Source: Planctomycetaceae bacterium UBA969
GTDB lineage: Bacteria; Planctomycetota; Planctomycetia; Gemmatales; Gemmataceae
Assembly: GCA_002303765.1 (NCBI GenBank)
Contig: DBCB01000046.1
Location: 1 to 22,369, forward strand
Reading direction: 5' to 3'
Length of the DNA stretch: 22,369 nucleotides
Below the pieces are notes generated by a model, which worked only from the letters and a program-made list of their open reading frames with translations, did not search any database and was not told the origin of the DNA. The position numbers and the translations under genes are program-made. This document shows, in pieces, positions 1-7,962 of the stretch. Every line of letters starts with the position of its first letter. Position 1 is the first letter of the stretch.

Positions 1-778
1 TTTTTGCCTGCTGATAGCAGTCGTTGGAGAGCAATAGTAAAATCGTGGCGAATACCATAAAGATTGCGAGTGCACTGAGAACAACAGCGAGGGGATTACC
101 AAACCAGGTAAGAAATGCAAGGACGGGGATCATGGAAAAAACATAGGTGATGGCGATACGAATCCCGATTTTGTTTTTGCTGGTGCTTTTTTTGACATAA
201 GGGTTAGAGTCTGTGCCTGTGGAATTATAAGCAGCCCGAATTATTATGAACTTAAAAAGATTGGGGATCCAAAGTTGATTGAGCAAAAAGTTGTAGAACT
301 TTTTCGGAGAAGCAGGAAAACCCAACCAATGGCCGCTTGATAATAGTTGTGAGACATCTGGGTCGCGTTCTGGGTCATTTACAAATTGATGATGAGCCAT
401 GTGTTGCAGTCTGTACATATGCGTAGAACTGTAAACAGGAAACATGCAAAAAACATCAGAAGCGAATTCGTTCCACTTTTTAGTTTTGAAAAGAGAGTGA
501 TGTGAACCTTCATGGCCAAGGCCTGTGAGTTGATGTTGGCCAGCGCCTATCAGAATGATTGCAAGGATTGAAACAGGGATGTTTACCCAGAAGGGCAGGC
601 CCCATGATTCCCGCTGATAGTAAAACATTAATGTGCTTGAAATCACCGCGGCTAAATAAATATAAATCATTCCGATGTAATATAAGTTTGTCCAATTGTC
701 AGATTGCCTGAGAATTTGTAATTGCTGTTTTAGGTGAGCATCATTCAGAACTTTTTCGTTAATGATTGTATTTGACAT
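1..778 (-). CDS. Membrane fatty acid desaturase, partial (C-terminus outside window)
   Basis: The frame is open from an ATG at 778-776 through the left edge of the window, giving 259 codons and no stop. The predicted protein has hydrophobic stretches at about residues 35-55 and 63-82. Next come two histidine clusters: HEGSHH at 89-94 (HxxxHH) and HMAHH at 126-130 (HxxHH). These are the first two of the three iron-binding boxes of membrane fatty acid desaturases and related hydroxylases. Two more hydrophobic segments follow near 205-245. The third box (HxxHH) would lie beyond the window, so completeness cannot be judged. Family knowledge gives a di-iron, oxygen-dependent enzyme acting on acyl lipids in the cytoplasmic membrane; the substrate and double-bond position are unknown. 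No good ribosome binding site is visible ahead of the ATG. A ketolase/hydroxylase of the same fold is the main alternative. Confidence 0.85.
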   Translation of the reverse strand, partial: MSNTIINEKVLNDAHLKQQLQILRQSDNWTNLYYIGMIYIYLAAVISSTLMFYYQRESWGLPFWVNIPVSILAIILIGAGQHQLTGLGHEGSHHSLFKTKKWNEFASDVFCMFPVYSSTHMYRLQHMAHHQFVNDPERDPDVSQLLSSGHWLGFPASPKKFYNFLLNQLWIPNLFKFIIIRAAYNSTGTDSNPYVKKSTSKNKIGIRIAITYVFSMIPVLAFLTWFGNPLAVVLSALAIFMVFATILLLLSNDCYQQAK

Positions 779-832
779 AAAAGTAATACCGTAAAAATAC
801 GCAGGAATTAACTAATTGCTAAACCTAAGGAT

Positions 833-862
833 ATTTTAGTAGTGTTTCAGTAAAAAAGGCAA
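833..862 (-). promoter_or_regulatory. Possible sigma70-like promoter for the desaturase gene
   Basis: On the minus strand TTGCCT (862-857) and TAAAAT (838-833) are separated by 18 bases, about 55 bases ahead of the desaturase ATG, in the 115-base gap after the phospholipase-like gene. The region is AT-rich, so a chance match is likely. Nothing else recognisable lies in this gap. Confidence 0.3.
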
Positions 863-893
863 TTATTAAGGAAAATTGACCAAATTAGGGGGC

Positions 894-1511
894 CTAGGCT
901 GCATTGGATCTGGTATTTGGGGTGTGATGTCCAAACATTTCGTGCTTGGGTGCCCCAGTATTGGCTTCGGTTTTTAGTTGCACTGCTCTAGAATGCCCCT
1001 TATGAATTGCAAAATTCTTTTTGTATAAGTCGACCAGTTCCGGATGACCTTTTAAAATAAGCAGGTTTTCCGCATTGTTTTGCTCTGCTTGATGCGTGAA
1101 ATTAAAGCTTCCCGTAGCAATGGTTCTAGAATCAAAAATCATGATTTTGTTATGGGCAATCGGGTGATGACTGTCAATCACTGGGTGGATGTTATGCTCG
1201 AGTAGAAAGTGCAGTTCGGTGTATTGTTCTCTTTCATTGCTACCATCAAGAACGATGTCGATTTTTACACCCCTTGTTTTTGCATCCACAAGAGCCTGAG
1301 AAATTGGCTTGGAAGTAAAAGAGTAAGCTTGAACCAAGATTTCGTGTCTGGCTTTATGAATTTCGTTGATTAAAGCATCTGCGCAACCCCCGGCAGGAGA
1401 GAAATGCACAGCTATGGCTTTTGGGGTGGTAAAAAGGTGGGCTATCTTTTTAAAGATAAATAAAAAGGTAAAGGCACCACTAAAACCAGTTGCAATTAGT
1501 AACCATGTCAT
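894..1511 (-). CDS. Membrane-anchored single-HKD phospholipase D-like protein / Nuc-type endonuclease
   Basis: This 205-residue protein has one N-terminal hydrophobic segment (about residues 3-20, followed by KK), then one phospholipase D superfamily domain. The HKD motif is plain: H120, K122, D127, then GSFN at 134-137. With only one HKD motif it should act as a dimer, as Nuc endonucleases and mitochondrial PLD6-type enzymes do. Family members cleave phosphodiester bonds in DNA/RNA or phospholipids; the sequence does not decide which. The start is well supported: AAGGAGG on the minus strand lies seven bases ahead of the ATG. The gene begins 50 bases after the HlyD-type gene on the same strand, so it may be the last gene of the exporter operon. 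The C-terminal tail (about 172-205) is polar and unremarkable. Confidence 0.85.
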   Translation of the reverse strand: MTWLLIATGFSGAFTFLFIFKKIAHLFTTPKAIAVHFSPAGGCADALINEIHKARHEILVQAYSFTSKPISQALVDAKTRGVKIDIVLDGSNEREQYTELHFLLEHNIHPVIDSHHPIAHNKIMIFDSRTIATGSFNFTHQAEQNNAENLLILKGHPELVDLYKKNFAIHKGHSRAVQLKTEANTGAPKHEMFGHHTPNTRSNAA

Positions 1512-1561
1512 TTTTGGTCCTCCTTGACCTGCAAAAACACGATTAAAGTAATCTTGATCGC

Positions 1562-2740
1562 CTACTTCGATTTTGCTGTAGCGGGCTTGGTTGAATCCTC
1601 TGTAGGAATCAATTGAACCCGAACACGCTGTCCAATTCTAAGCAATGGCTGACCGGGATCTAACTCGATGATGCATTCAAGGGTTCGAACATCATTGAAC
1701 TGCAAAGGCTCGAGAAGAATTGATCTTCGGTGTGTAAACCAGTCGGAAATGCGTACCACTTTTCCACGCCATGTTATTTCCGAAGAGCTGCAATCATCTT
1801 GAATTACTGCAACCTGATTGAGTGCGATTTTTCCAGCAAATTCTTGTTCAACTTCAGCACGAACAATGCGCTTAGCACTAGGGCAAAACATGATGGCAGG
1901 AAACTTAGGATTTGATCCAAGTGTTTCACCAACACTGGTGTTGATTCTAAGAATGGTGCCTTTAAACGGTGCCTTTAATGAGCATTCGCCTAAAGCATAT
2001 TCTGCTTTTTGTAATCGTGCTCTTCGGGCGGTGAGATCATTCGTTGCAAGGTTTACGGGAAGGTGAGGGTCAAGAGCTTGGATACCTTTAAGCTTTATCG
2101 TCTCGCCCTCTACTGCAAATTCAAGAGCTTTAACAATTGCAGATGCTGCATTTACATCATCATTGCTAGCGAGCTTGTTGCTTGCCAAGCGCTCGGCTTG
2201 ATCTTTTTTAGCAATGGCAGCAGCCATCTCGCTGCGTTTAGCTTCTATAGCAGATTTTTGGCCATTGATCTTTAATTCGTGCTGGGAGAACATAACTTTG
2301 GCTTGATCGAGTTGGGATTGGCCAGCTTGAACATCAGCTTTAGCTTCTTCGAGCTGGGCCTTTTGCAAGGTATCATCCATACGAATCAGAATATCGCCTG
2401 CTTCGACTTCAGTGTTTTCTCTTGCTGGGATAGCAAGAACTTTGCCGGGTTGAATAGGGTAAAGAGGTGTAACGCCCCCATCTACATCGACATAAGCGAT
2501 ACATACAGCTCTTCGCTCAGAATCTTCAGTGATTTTGGCTTTGGAAGCTGGTTTTGCTTGGGCTGTTACTTGATCTTGGATGCCAAAATTTAATTCAAGC
2601 GTGTCATTTTCTGGAGGTTGATAATAACTCCAAAAAATAAACCCACCTGCAATTAGGCTGGAAACAAACATGATCGAAAAAAGCTTTCTTCCCAAATGGG
2701 TCCAAGAAGCAACAGGTATTGGCTGAAATAACTTTTCCAT
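1562..2740 (-). CDS. HlyD/DevB-type membrane fusion protein of an ABC exporter
   Basis: The 392-residue protein has a short cytoplasmic N-terminus, one transmembrane helix (about 22-40) and a periplasmic body. A biotinyl-lipoyl-like half (about 87-125, including IQPGKV and AGDILIRMDD) is followed by a long alpha-helical, Ala/Lys/Glu-rich coiled-coil hairpin (about 125-250). The second lipoyl half (about 252-275, CSLKAPFKGTI) and a beta-barrel-like C-terminus follow. This is the layout of periplasmic adaptor proteins (HlyD, MacA, DevB) that link an inner-membrane ABC transporter to an outer-membrane channel. It lies downstream of the ATPase and permease genes, with an 85-base gap holding two hairpins. 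No TolC-like gene is in the window. The C-terminus is low-complexity and Lys/Ala/Thr-rich. Substrate unknown. Confidence 0.88.
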   Translation of the reverse strand: MEKLFQPIPVASWTHLGRKLFSIMFVSSLIAGGFIFWSYYQPPENDTLELNFGIQDQVTAQAKPASKAKITEDSERRAVCIAYVDVDGGVTPLYPIQPGKVLAIPARENTEVEAGDILIRMDDTLQKAQLEEAKADVQAGQSQLDQAKVMFSQHELKINGQKSAIEAKRSEMAAAIAKKDQAERLASNKLASNDDVNAASAIVKALEFAVEGETIKLKGIQALDPHLPVNLATNDLTARRARLQKAEYALGECSLKAPFKGTILRINTSVGETLGSNPKFPAIMFCPSAKRIVRAEVEQEFAGKIALNQVAVIQDDCSSSEITWRGKVVRISDWFTHRRSILLEPLQFNDVRTLECIIELDPGQPLLRIGQRVRVQLIPTEDSTKPATAKSK

Positions 2741-2753
2741 TAAACATTCCCCA

Positions 2754-2772
2754 ACAAGGATTTCGTCCTTGT
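2754..2772 (-). other. Small hairpin just ahead of the membrane fusion protein gene
   Basis: A perfect 7-base-pair inverted repeat (ACAAGGA / TCCTTGT on the plus strand) with a 5-base loop, 13 bases ahead of the HlyD-type start codon. On the mRNA it precedes a TTGGGGA stretch that could serve as the ribosome binding site, so it might influence translation. A regulatory role is inference. Confidence 0.45.
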
Positions 2773-2790
2773 GAATATAATTATAAAACT

Positions 2791-2825
2791 AGAGGATTCT
2801 AAGTTAATAATCTTAGCGATCCTCT
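2791..2825 (-). terminator. Intercistronic hairpin after the ABC ATPase gene (terminator- or attenuator-like)
   Basis: Directly after the ATPase stop codon the minus strand carries a long inverted repeat. The outer stem is 7 pairs (AGAGGAT with ATCCTCT) and the inner stem 5 pairs (CTAAG with CTTAG), with a small internal asymmetry and an 8-base AT-rich loop. The minus-strand sequence after the stem is AGTTTTATAATT, only moderately T-rich. It could be a partial terminator that lowers expression of the fusion protein relative to the ATPase, or an RNA processing/stability element. Confidence 0.5.
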
Positions 2826-3596
2826 TTAAGGCATCTTGCCATAGGTTTTGTGAATACTTTTGCCACCATCGTCAATCATTTTACCATCTTCAAGGTAAAA
2901 TATTTTGTCCGCATAGGGTATAACTCTGGCATCGTGGGCGACAATAAGTACAGTACAACCGCGTTCATGTGCAGCAGACCGTAAAATATCAATAACTTGT
3001 TCGCCGTGTGCCCAGTCTAAGGCACTTGTAGGTTCATCAGCAAAACAGAAATCCGGGTTTTTGATAAGAGCCCTTCCAATAGCAACCCTTTGTTTCTCGC
3101 CACCGGATAGTTCGCCTGGGCGCAAATGGGCCTTTTTCAATAAACCAAGAACATCTAAGATTTCATCGGCTTTTTTCCTAGCTTCTCTTGAACTGGCCCC
3201 ATCGCCCCATTGGGCCACGATTTCTAGCTGTTGCCTAGCAGTTAAAGAGGAAAAGAGGTTGTAGCCTTGGAAAATGAAGCTGCAATGTTTTAGGCGAAAA
3301 TGCTCTCTTTCGCGTTCGCTCATGGTCCAAATATCTTGCCCTAAAGCTGTAACTTTCCCAGAATCCGGTTTTAATAGGCCTGACAAAATAGCTAAAAGGG
3401 TGGTTTTTCCACTTCCAGAGGGGCCCATCATCAGGGCAACTTCGCCTTGCTTGATATCAATCGAAACATCATTTACGGCGGTCGTTTGCATTTCGCCTTC
3501 GCCAAATGACTTAAAAAGTCCTTTACCCGTAATAGAGGTAACCGAAACGCCTGAGCGAAGCTTGATATTTGATTTTAAATTTGGAGATGTCGACAT
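2826..3596 (-). CDS. ABC transporter ATPase (MacB/LolD/DevA type)
   Basis: This is a 256-residue ATP-binding subunit of the class that pairs with FtsX-type permeases. Visible motifs are Walker A GPSGSGKTT (58-66), Q-loop Q110, signature LSGGE (163-167), Walker B with FADEPTSALD (185-194) and switch His H221. The fifth signature residue is Glu instead of the usual Gln; the following KQRVAIGRAL is normal. It lies 19 bases downstream of the permease gene and upstream of the membrane fusion protein, all on one strand, forming a three-part exporter. By family knowledge it drives mechanotransmission or lipid/peptide export rather than import. Residues 1-20 precede the fold and may be a flexible leader. 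Outer-membrane partner and substrate unknown. Confidence 0.93.
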   Translation of the reverse strand: MSTSPNLKSNIKLRSGVSVTSITGKGLFKSFGEGEMQTTAVNDVSIDIKQGEVALMMGPSGSGKTTLLAILSGLLKPDSGKVTALGQDIWTMSEREREHFRLKHCSFIFQGYNLFSSLTARQQLEIVAQWGDGASSREARKKADEILDVLGLLKKAHLRPGELSGGEKQRVAIGRALIKNPDFCFADEPTSALDWAHGEQVIDILRSAAHERGCTVLIVAHDARVIPYADKIFYLEDGKMIDDGGKSIHKTYGKMP

Positions 3597-3615
3597 CCCT
3601 AAAAACCTTTGTTAA

Positions 3616-4731
3616 TTACCTGAGTAAAGCAGCGGGCTCTACATTTCTAAGAGACCTTAAAGCAAACAACCCAGAAAACAAAGCCATCGTAAGCGTAACA
3701 ATTGCAGCAATACTCTGCAACCAAATAGGCAGTTCGACCCGCCCACCAAAATAATCAGCAACGGCTGCAAGTCCATGGACAGCAGGCAAAGCCAAGCCAA
3801 CACCTATTATTCCCACAAACAAGGATTGCTGCATAACCATAAACTGCATGCGCCATCTTGGGATACCCATGGCTCGTAAGACCGCAAATTCTCTTAAGGA
3901 GGCCGCAGTTGCAGAATATAAGGTCTGGCTGGTAACTACCGCACCAACTAGTAATCCGAGGGCAGCGGCGTAACCTAAAGCTATACCAGCTTTGGTTTTA
4001 AGAAGCCAATGCATTCTAGATCGAAGCGAAAATTCGGGGCTGGTAAAGGCAGAGACATTTTGATTTTCTTTTAGGCGGCTAACTACGGTAGCAGCATCTT
4101 TGGGGTTAAAGCATTTACCTAGAACATAAGTAATTTGGTCAGGGAAAACGCGTAGCAAAGGTCTTGCTGTGTTGATCGAACAAAATACATAAGGGCCTGC
4201 TAGGCTTTTTAACCCAGTGGTAAGGCCTACGATGCGTACTCGGTTACCAGCAACCTCGGCGTGATCTCCGACTCCTTTGACCCCTAGTCTGCCAAGGTCA
4301 GATTCATCAATAACAATAGTGCCGGGTTCGCTGAGTTGGAGATAAAGATCTTTTGATAGTTCTTTAACTTTGCCCAAAGCATTTTCATCGAGTCTGCTGC
4401 CAATTACCATGCAAAGTTCGGTGCCACCATCCGGTTTAGACCAATAAGAAAAGCCTTGGAGATAGATTTCAACGCGTTCGATTTCAGGCTGGCTAGCGAG
4501 TCTTGCTAAACTTGCCTCGCGAATGGGTCTGCCAAGATCGACGCTAAGAACTTCAGGGGCTCCAAGCCATATATCTGCGGTGGTATGATCCACCGGGATT
4601 GAGGTGATTGAAAATAAACCAAGCAATAGGCCGCACTGCAATGCGATAAGCAAGGCGCTGAAACCAACAGCTAAAACGCCCGGCAGGTATCGTTGCCTGT
4701 CGTACCATAATGTAGAGAGAGCATATGACAT
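3616..4731 (-). CDS. FtsX-type ABC exporter permease (DevC/MacB-like)
   Basis: The protein follows the FtsX/MacB plan: one N-terminal transmembrane helix, a large extracytoplasmic domain of about 200 residues, then three C-terminal helices, ending in VEPAALLR as many FtsX domains do. I place the start at the ATG at 4731 (protein begins MSYALSTLWYDRQRY, 371 residues) because relatives begin a few residues ahead of the basic stretch before the first helix. An in-frame ATG at 4782 adds 17 residues that look unrelated to the family; neither has a clear ribosome binding site. The gene leads the unit permease, ATPase, fusion protein, phospholipase D-like protein. DevC of the heterocyst glycolipid exporter is the nearest named layout, but the substrate here is unknown. 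Confidence 0.87.
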   Translation of the reverse strand: MSYALSTLWYDRQRYLPGVLAVGFSALLIALQCGLLLGLFSITSIPVDHTTADIWLGAPEVLSVDLGRPIREASLARLASQPEIERVEIYLQGFSYWSKPDGGTELCMVIGSRLDENALGKVKELSKDLYLQLSEPGTIVIDESDLGRLGVKGVGDHAEVAGNRVRIVGLTTGLKSLAGPYVFCSINTARPLLRVFPDQITYVLGKCFNPKDAATVVSRLKENQNVSAFTSPEFSLRSRMHWLLKTKAGIALGYAAALGLLVGAVVTSQTLYSATAASLREFAVLRAMGIPRWRMQFMVMQQSLFVGIIGVGLALPAVHGLAAVADYFGGRVELPIWLQSIAAIVTLTMALFSGLFALRSLRNVEPAALLR

Positions 4732-4808
4732 AACTATAAGGTTAACGGTTGTTAAAGGGTCTTGGAAGGTTAAAAGAGGCAAAGCGGGAAATAAGATGGT
4801 TACTGGGC

Positions 4809-4814
4809 GTTATA
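4809..4814 (-). promoter_or_regulatory. Possible -10 element for the exporter operon
   Basis: TATAAC on the minus strand lies about 78 bases ahead of the preferred permease start and 27 bases ahead of the alternative one. About 16 bases further upstream there is only a poor -35 match (TTAGAG). It is the best candidate I see in the 176-base gap between the asparagine synthetase stop and the preferred permease start. Confidence 0.25.
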
Positions 4815-4860
4815 CTGTAACGATTAGGGCCTCTAAGGTTATATGCAATAACAACTTATG

Positions 4861-4894
4861 AAAAAAACAGGCGTAGTGTTCAAATAGTCACTAC
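4861..4894 (-). terminator. Probable intrinsic terminator of the asparagine synthetase gene
   Basis: Thirteen bases after the asparagine synthetase stop, the minus strand has GTAGTG and CACTAC arms (4894-4889 and 4878-4873) around a 10-base loop. Five bases on there is a run of seven T (4867-4861). The stem is only 6 pairs and the T run is slightly distant, so termination may be inefficient. Confidence 0.5.
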
Positions 4895-4907
4895 AAAAAT
4901 AGAACTT

Positions 4908-6893
4908 TTAAGAAATTTTAGGAGCTTGCCAATAATCCATGTCCGCAAGCGAATGATCAATAAAGGTATGGTGCCACATTTGGGTTGCTAAAACACCAAC
5001 GAGTCCCATCTCAATTGAGACTCTAGAAAGGCCCCAAGAAGGGAGTTTTTTGAATTCTTTGCGCCATCGGATAACTTGCTTAACATCAAAATATCCAGTC
5101 TTTTTAAGGGATTCTTCGCTTAAAAGGTGATCGATAAAGGGTGGGACGTTGTCTAAATGGAAGCTATCGAAGGGCGCTCTAAACATGGCTTTCTTGCGCC
5201 ATGCAATCGACGAAGGAAGGTAACGATCTGAAAGATGGCGAAGTAAATATTTATCGCCAAACAATCCACGGAACTTCCACTTAGGGTGAACTGTTGCCAA
5301 AAAGTTAAATACATTTACATCTAAAAACGGGTAGCGGGTTTCCACCGAGGAGTTCATTGCGACACGATCGCCCTTGGCATTAAGAAGTAGCCCGGAGAGA
5401 TGGGCTCTGCCGCTTACATACAATTCCCGATTTAAAGGATGCCAGCTTTTCATTCGTTCAGAAGGAAGGTTTAAATCTTCATAGGGAGAAACATTTTTGA
5501 CGAGATCCATCATTTCAGGGCTAAACAATCTGAACTTGGCCATGCTAAAAAGGTTATAAATATCGAGCCAGCCGTTAGGGCCACTCATAGCATTAATCGC
5601 CCGGTTTTGCATTGCTTGGTTGTATCTAGGGGCTTTGGTTACCCACAAGAAAAACCTGCGCATCCAATTGCTGACCTTTAGGCCAGGCACGCTATCTACC
5701 CAACTTGCAATGCGATGTACTTTGTGCCAAGGGTAACCAGCGAGCCATTCGTCGGAACCTTCGCCTGTAAGCGCAACTTTGTAGCCATGCTTGTGAACTT
5801 CCTTTGCAAGGAGCAAAAGTGCGGAACAAGACGTATCAACAACGGGAGCTTCAGCTGCACGGATTAGGGCAGGGTAGGTATTAAGAACTTCATCTGCACC
5901 AACATCAATAATGATAGGGGTGGTGCCAATGTGTTTTGCAACAATGGTGGCTTCAGGAGTTTCATCAAGTTTTGGAGATTTGATGCGGATGGTAAAAGAA
6001 GGAATCGGGGTCCCACGGATTTTGGAAGCCATTGCAACTACTAGGCTGGAATCAACCCCGCCGCTTAAATACGAAACAACAGGAACATCGGCTCGTAGGC
6101 GTTTTTCCACCGAAGCAAGCATTTCCCTATCGAAATCATCAACAAGTGATTTTAAAGAGGGGCCGGTTCGTTCCTGCCCTCTTTGAGGGAAGTCCATGCG
6201 CCAGTATGTTTTATCTTCGATGCGGGAAGCGTGCGATTGGCTACCCAATCTGATATCTAGGAAATGCCCTGGTTCTAAAGCAGATATACCCTTAAAGCAA
6301 CTTTGTGGCCCGGGGACTCCAAAGAAGGTGAAAAGATGATTGATGCCTAATCGGTCGGGTTCTGCTCGAATCATTCCTGATGCGAGTATCGCTTTGATTT
6401 CAGATCCGAACAAAAGCCATTCGGAACCATCGTATTGCACCTTTGCGTAATAAAGTGGGCAAATACCAAATTGATCGCGCGCAAGAATTACCCTTTTTTG
6501 TCTGGCGTCCCAAACTGCGATCCCAAACTGACCTTGAAGGTGGTCTAGCATTCCCTCTTGATGATCTTCGTAAAGATGGGGGATAAGTTCGGTATCACAA
6601 TGGGTGGAAAATTTGTGACCTCTGGATTCAAGTCGGGCTTTGACTGTTTGGTAATCGAAGAATTCACCATTAAATACCGTCGCAATGGAGCGGTCTTCGT
6701 TAAATATGGGTTGCTTGCCATCAGAAAGACCAACAATGCTGAGTCTGCGATTGGCGAACGAAATGCCAGGGGCTTCTAAAAAGCCATCTTCATCAGGGCC
6801 ACGATGAATGATTGCCTGTGCCATTGCACGAATAATGTTTGGTGAAATAGTTCTCTGACCTGCTAGGTCAATTACGCCTGCTATGCCACACAT
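4908..6893 (-). CDS. asnB: Asparagine synthetase (glutamine-hydrolysing), class B
   Basis: The 661-residue protein begins MCGIAGV, so Cys2 is the N-terminal nucleophile of the class II glutamine amidotransferase domain (about 1-215). Supporting landmarks are RGPDEDG at 31-37, NGEFFD at 75-80 and the DTEL region near 100-103. The synthetase domain carries the PP-loop SGGVDSS (277-283) and the LTGEGSDEWLAGY region typical of AsnB. The reaction is ATP-dependent transfer of glutamine amide nitrogen to aspartate. It is longer than E. coli AsnB (about 554 residues), as in B. subtilis AsnO-like and exopolysaccharide-linked relatives, so an amidotransferase role on a cell-surface precursor is possible. 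The start is firm: AGGAGA seven to eight bases ahead of the ATG. The gene is 64 bases downstream of the dehydrogenase. Confidence 0.93.
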   Translation of the reverse strand: MCGIAGVIDLAGQRTISPNIIRAMAQAIIHRGPDEDGFLEAPGISFANRRLSIVGLSDGKQPIFNEDRSIATVFNGEFFDYQTVKARLESRGHKFSTHCDTELIPHLYEDHQEGMLDHLQGQFGIAVWDARQKRVILARDQFGICPLYYAKVQYDGSEWLLFGSEIKAILASGMIRAEPDRLGINHLFTFFGVPGPQSCFKGISALEPGHFLDIRLGSQSHASRIEDKTYWRMDFPQRGQERTGPSLKSLVDDFDREMLASVEKRLRADVPVVSYLSGGVDSSLVVAMASKIRGTPIPSFTIRIKSPKLDETPEATIVAKHIGTTPIIIDVGADEVLNTYPALIRAAEAPVVDTSCSALLLLAKEVHKHGYKVALTGEGSDEWLAGYPWHKVHRIASWVDSVPGLKVSNWMRRFFLWVTKAPRYNQAMQNRAINAMSGPNGWLDIYNLFSMAKFRLFSPEMMDLVKNVSPYEDLNLPSERMKSWHPLNRELYVSGRAHLSGLLLNAKGDRVAMNSSVETRYPFLDVNVFNFLATVHPKWKFRGLFGDKYLLRHLSDRYLPSSIAWRKKAMFRAPFDSFHLDNVPPFIDHLLSEESLKKTGYFDVKQVIRWRKEFKKLPSWGLSRVSIEMGLVGVLATQMWHHTFIDHSLADMDYWQAPKIS

Positions 6894-6957
6894 ATTTTTC
6901 TCTCCTGCGATTCTTGTCTAATTACTTTATATAAGGATTAAGCTTAGTTATGATCTT

Positions 6958-7761
6958 TTAGCGAGTGGCATAAAGTTGCTTCACGCGACGCGCCAGCAAC
7001 CAATTCACAAGTTTTGGGAAGAATTTGTCCAAGCGAAGCATCCAAAGGGCATCCCAACCCAGAACTGTTTCTGTCTTATTTGATAGTATAGCGTTTAATA
7101 TTCCCTTTGCTGCAACTTGTGGAGTCATCCCTTTTTCAATTCCAAGGTTTGCTCTTCCAGTCTTAAGTGACAGATTTTCCCAAAAAGGCGTAATAGTTAA
7201 GCCGGGTAATACCAACAGCACATCAATATCGAACCTTGCCATTTCCCCTCGTAATGCCTCGGTAAGGCCAACTAGCGCATGCTTGCTAGCGGAGTATTCT
7301 GTCCAAGAGGGCATTGCCCTTCTTCCCGTCATGGATGCAATGTTAACAATGGCAGGTTGAGCCCCATTTTCCAGCAGGGGGATGGATTGCCTGATCATTT
7401 CTGCTGGTGCAAAGAAGTTGATTTCCATGAGTTGGCGAACTATTTCTTCATTACCATCAACAAAATGATTCCATGAGCCAGAACCAGCGTTGTTGACCAA
7501 AATGTCGAGTTCGTGAAAGTGGTCTTTAATCTGTCGGAAAAGATTATCCCGCTCGATATTGCAAGTGATATCTATTGGAAAGGCTTTGGCATCAGCGCCA
7601 AGGGCTGTAAGTTCAGATGCAAGGTTTTCGAGTTCAATTTTGGAGCGAGCAACCAAAGCCAATCTTGCGCCAGCTTTGGCACAAAGCCTAGCGAGTTCAG
7701 CGCCCATTCCACGGGAGGCCCCTGTAATAAGAATTCTTTTTCCTTTTAAGTTGCGGTTCAT
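6958..7761 (-). CDS. Short-chain dehydrogenase/reductase
   Basis: A 267-residue classical SDR. It shows the cofactor motif TGASRGMG (13-20), NNAG (90-93), the catalytic Ser at 143 and YSASK with Tyr156 and Lys160. Arg residues at 18 and about 39-40 after the second beta strand suggest NADP(H), by family rules. The C-terminus (about 235-267) is basic and amphipathic, like SDRs that associate with membranes and act on lipid or sterol-like substrates; this part is inference. The start has AAAGG about seven bases ahead of the ATG. It diverges from the epimerase gene and runs in the same direction as the asparagine synthetase 64 bases downstream, so the two may be co-transcribed. Substrate unknown. 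Confidence 0.9.
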   Translation of the reverse strand: MNRNLKGKRILITGASRGMGAELARLCAKAGARLALVARSKIELENLASELTALGADAKAFPIDITCNIERDNLFRQIKDHFHELDILVNNAGSGSWNHFVDGNEEIVRQLMEINFFAPAEMIRQSIPLLENGAQPAIVNIASMTGRRAMPSWTEYSASKHALVGLTEALRGEMARFDIDVLLVLPGLTITPFWENLSLKTGRANLGIEKGMTPQVAAKGILNAILSNKTETVLGWDALWMLRLDKFFPKLVNWLLARRVKQLYATR

Positions 7762-7962
7762 ATTAATACCTTTGTAGCTTGCTTTGTAGTCAACATTAAA
7801 TGACCTGATAATAATTAACCAAATGCAAGCACTTTTCCCAAGGTTAATTAGCCCTCTTGCCGCATACTAATTAGTGGGGGAGATAGATTATTTATCCTAG
7901 TGCTTAGAACACTAAAAACCATTATAACTGAAGTAAGTGGAAAAATCGGTAAAGGGGTGGTT
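7762..7962. promoter_or_regulatory. Divergent intergenic region between dehydrogenase and epimerase
   Basis: These 201 AT-rich bases separate two head-to-head genes and should hold both promoters. Candidate -35/-10 pairs exist on each strand but none stands out. A small TAGTG / CACTA inverted repeat with a 7-base loop sits near 7898-7914. No operator or riboswitch is recognisable. Confidence 0.4.

Noticed and set aside
892..899. Palindrome GCCTAGGC at the end of the phospholipase-like gene as a terminator
   Set aside because: It overlaps the stop codon, is only 8 bases long with no loop, and is not followed by a T run.
3274..3615. Plus-strand open frame opposite the ABC ATPase gene (113 codons)
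   Set aside because: It is antisense to Walker A and signature motifs of a clear ATPase; no ribosome binding site or domain.
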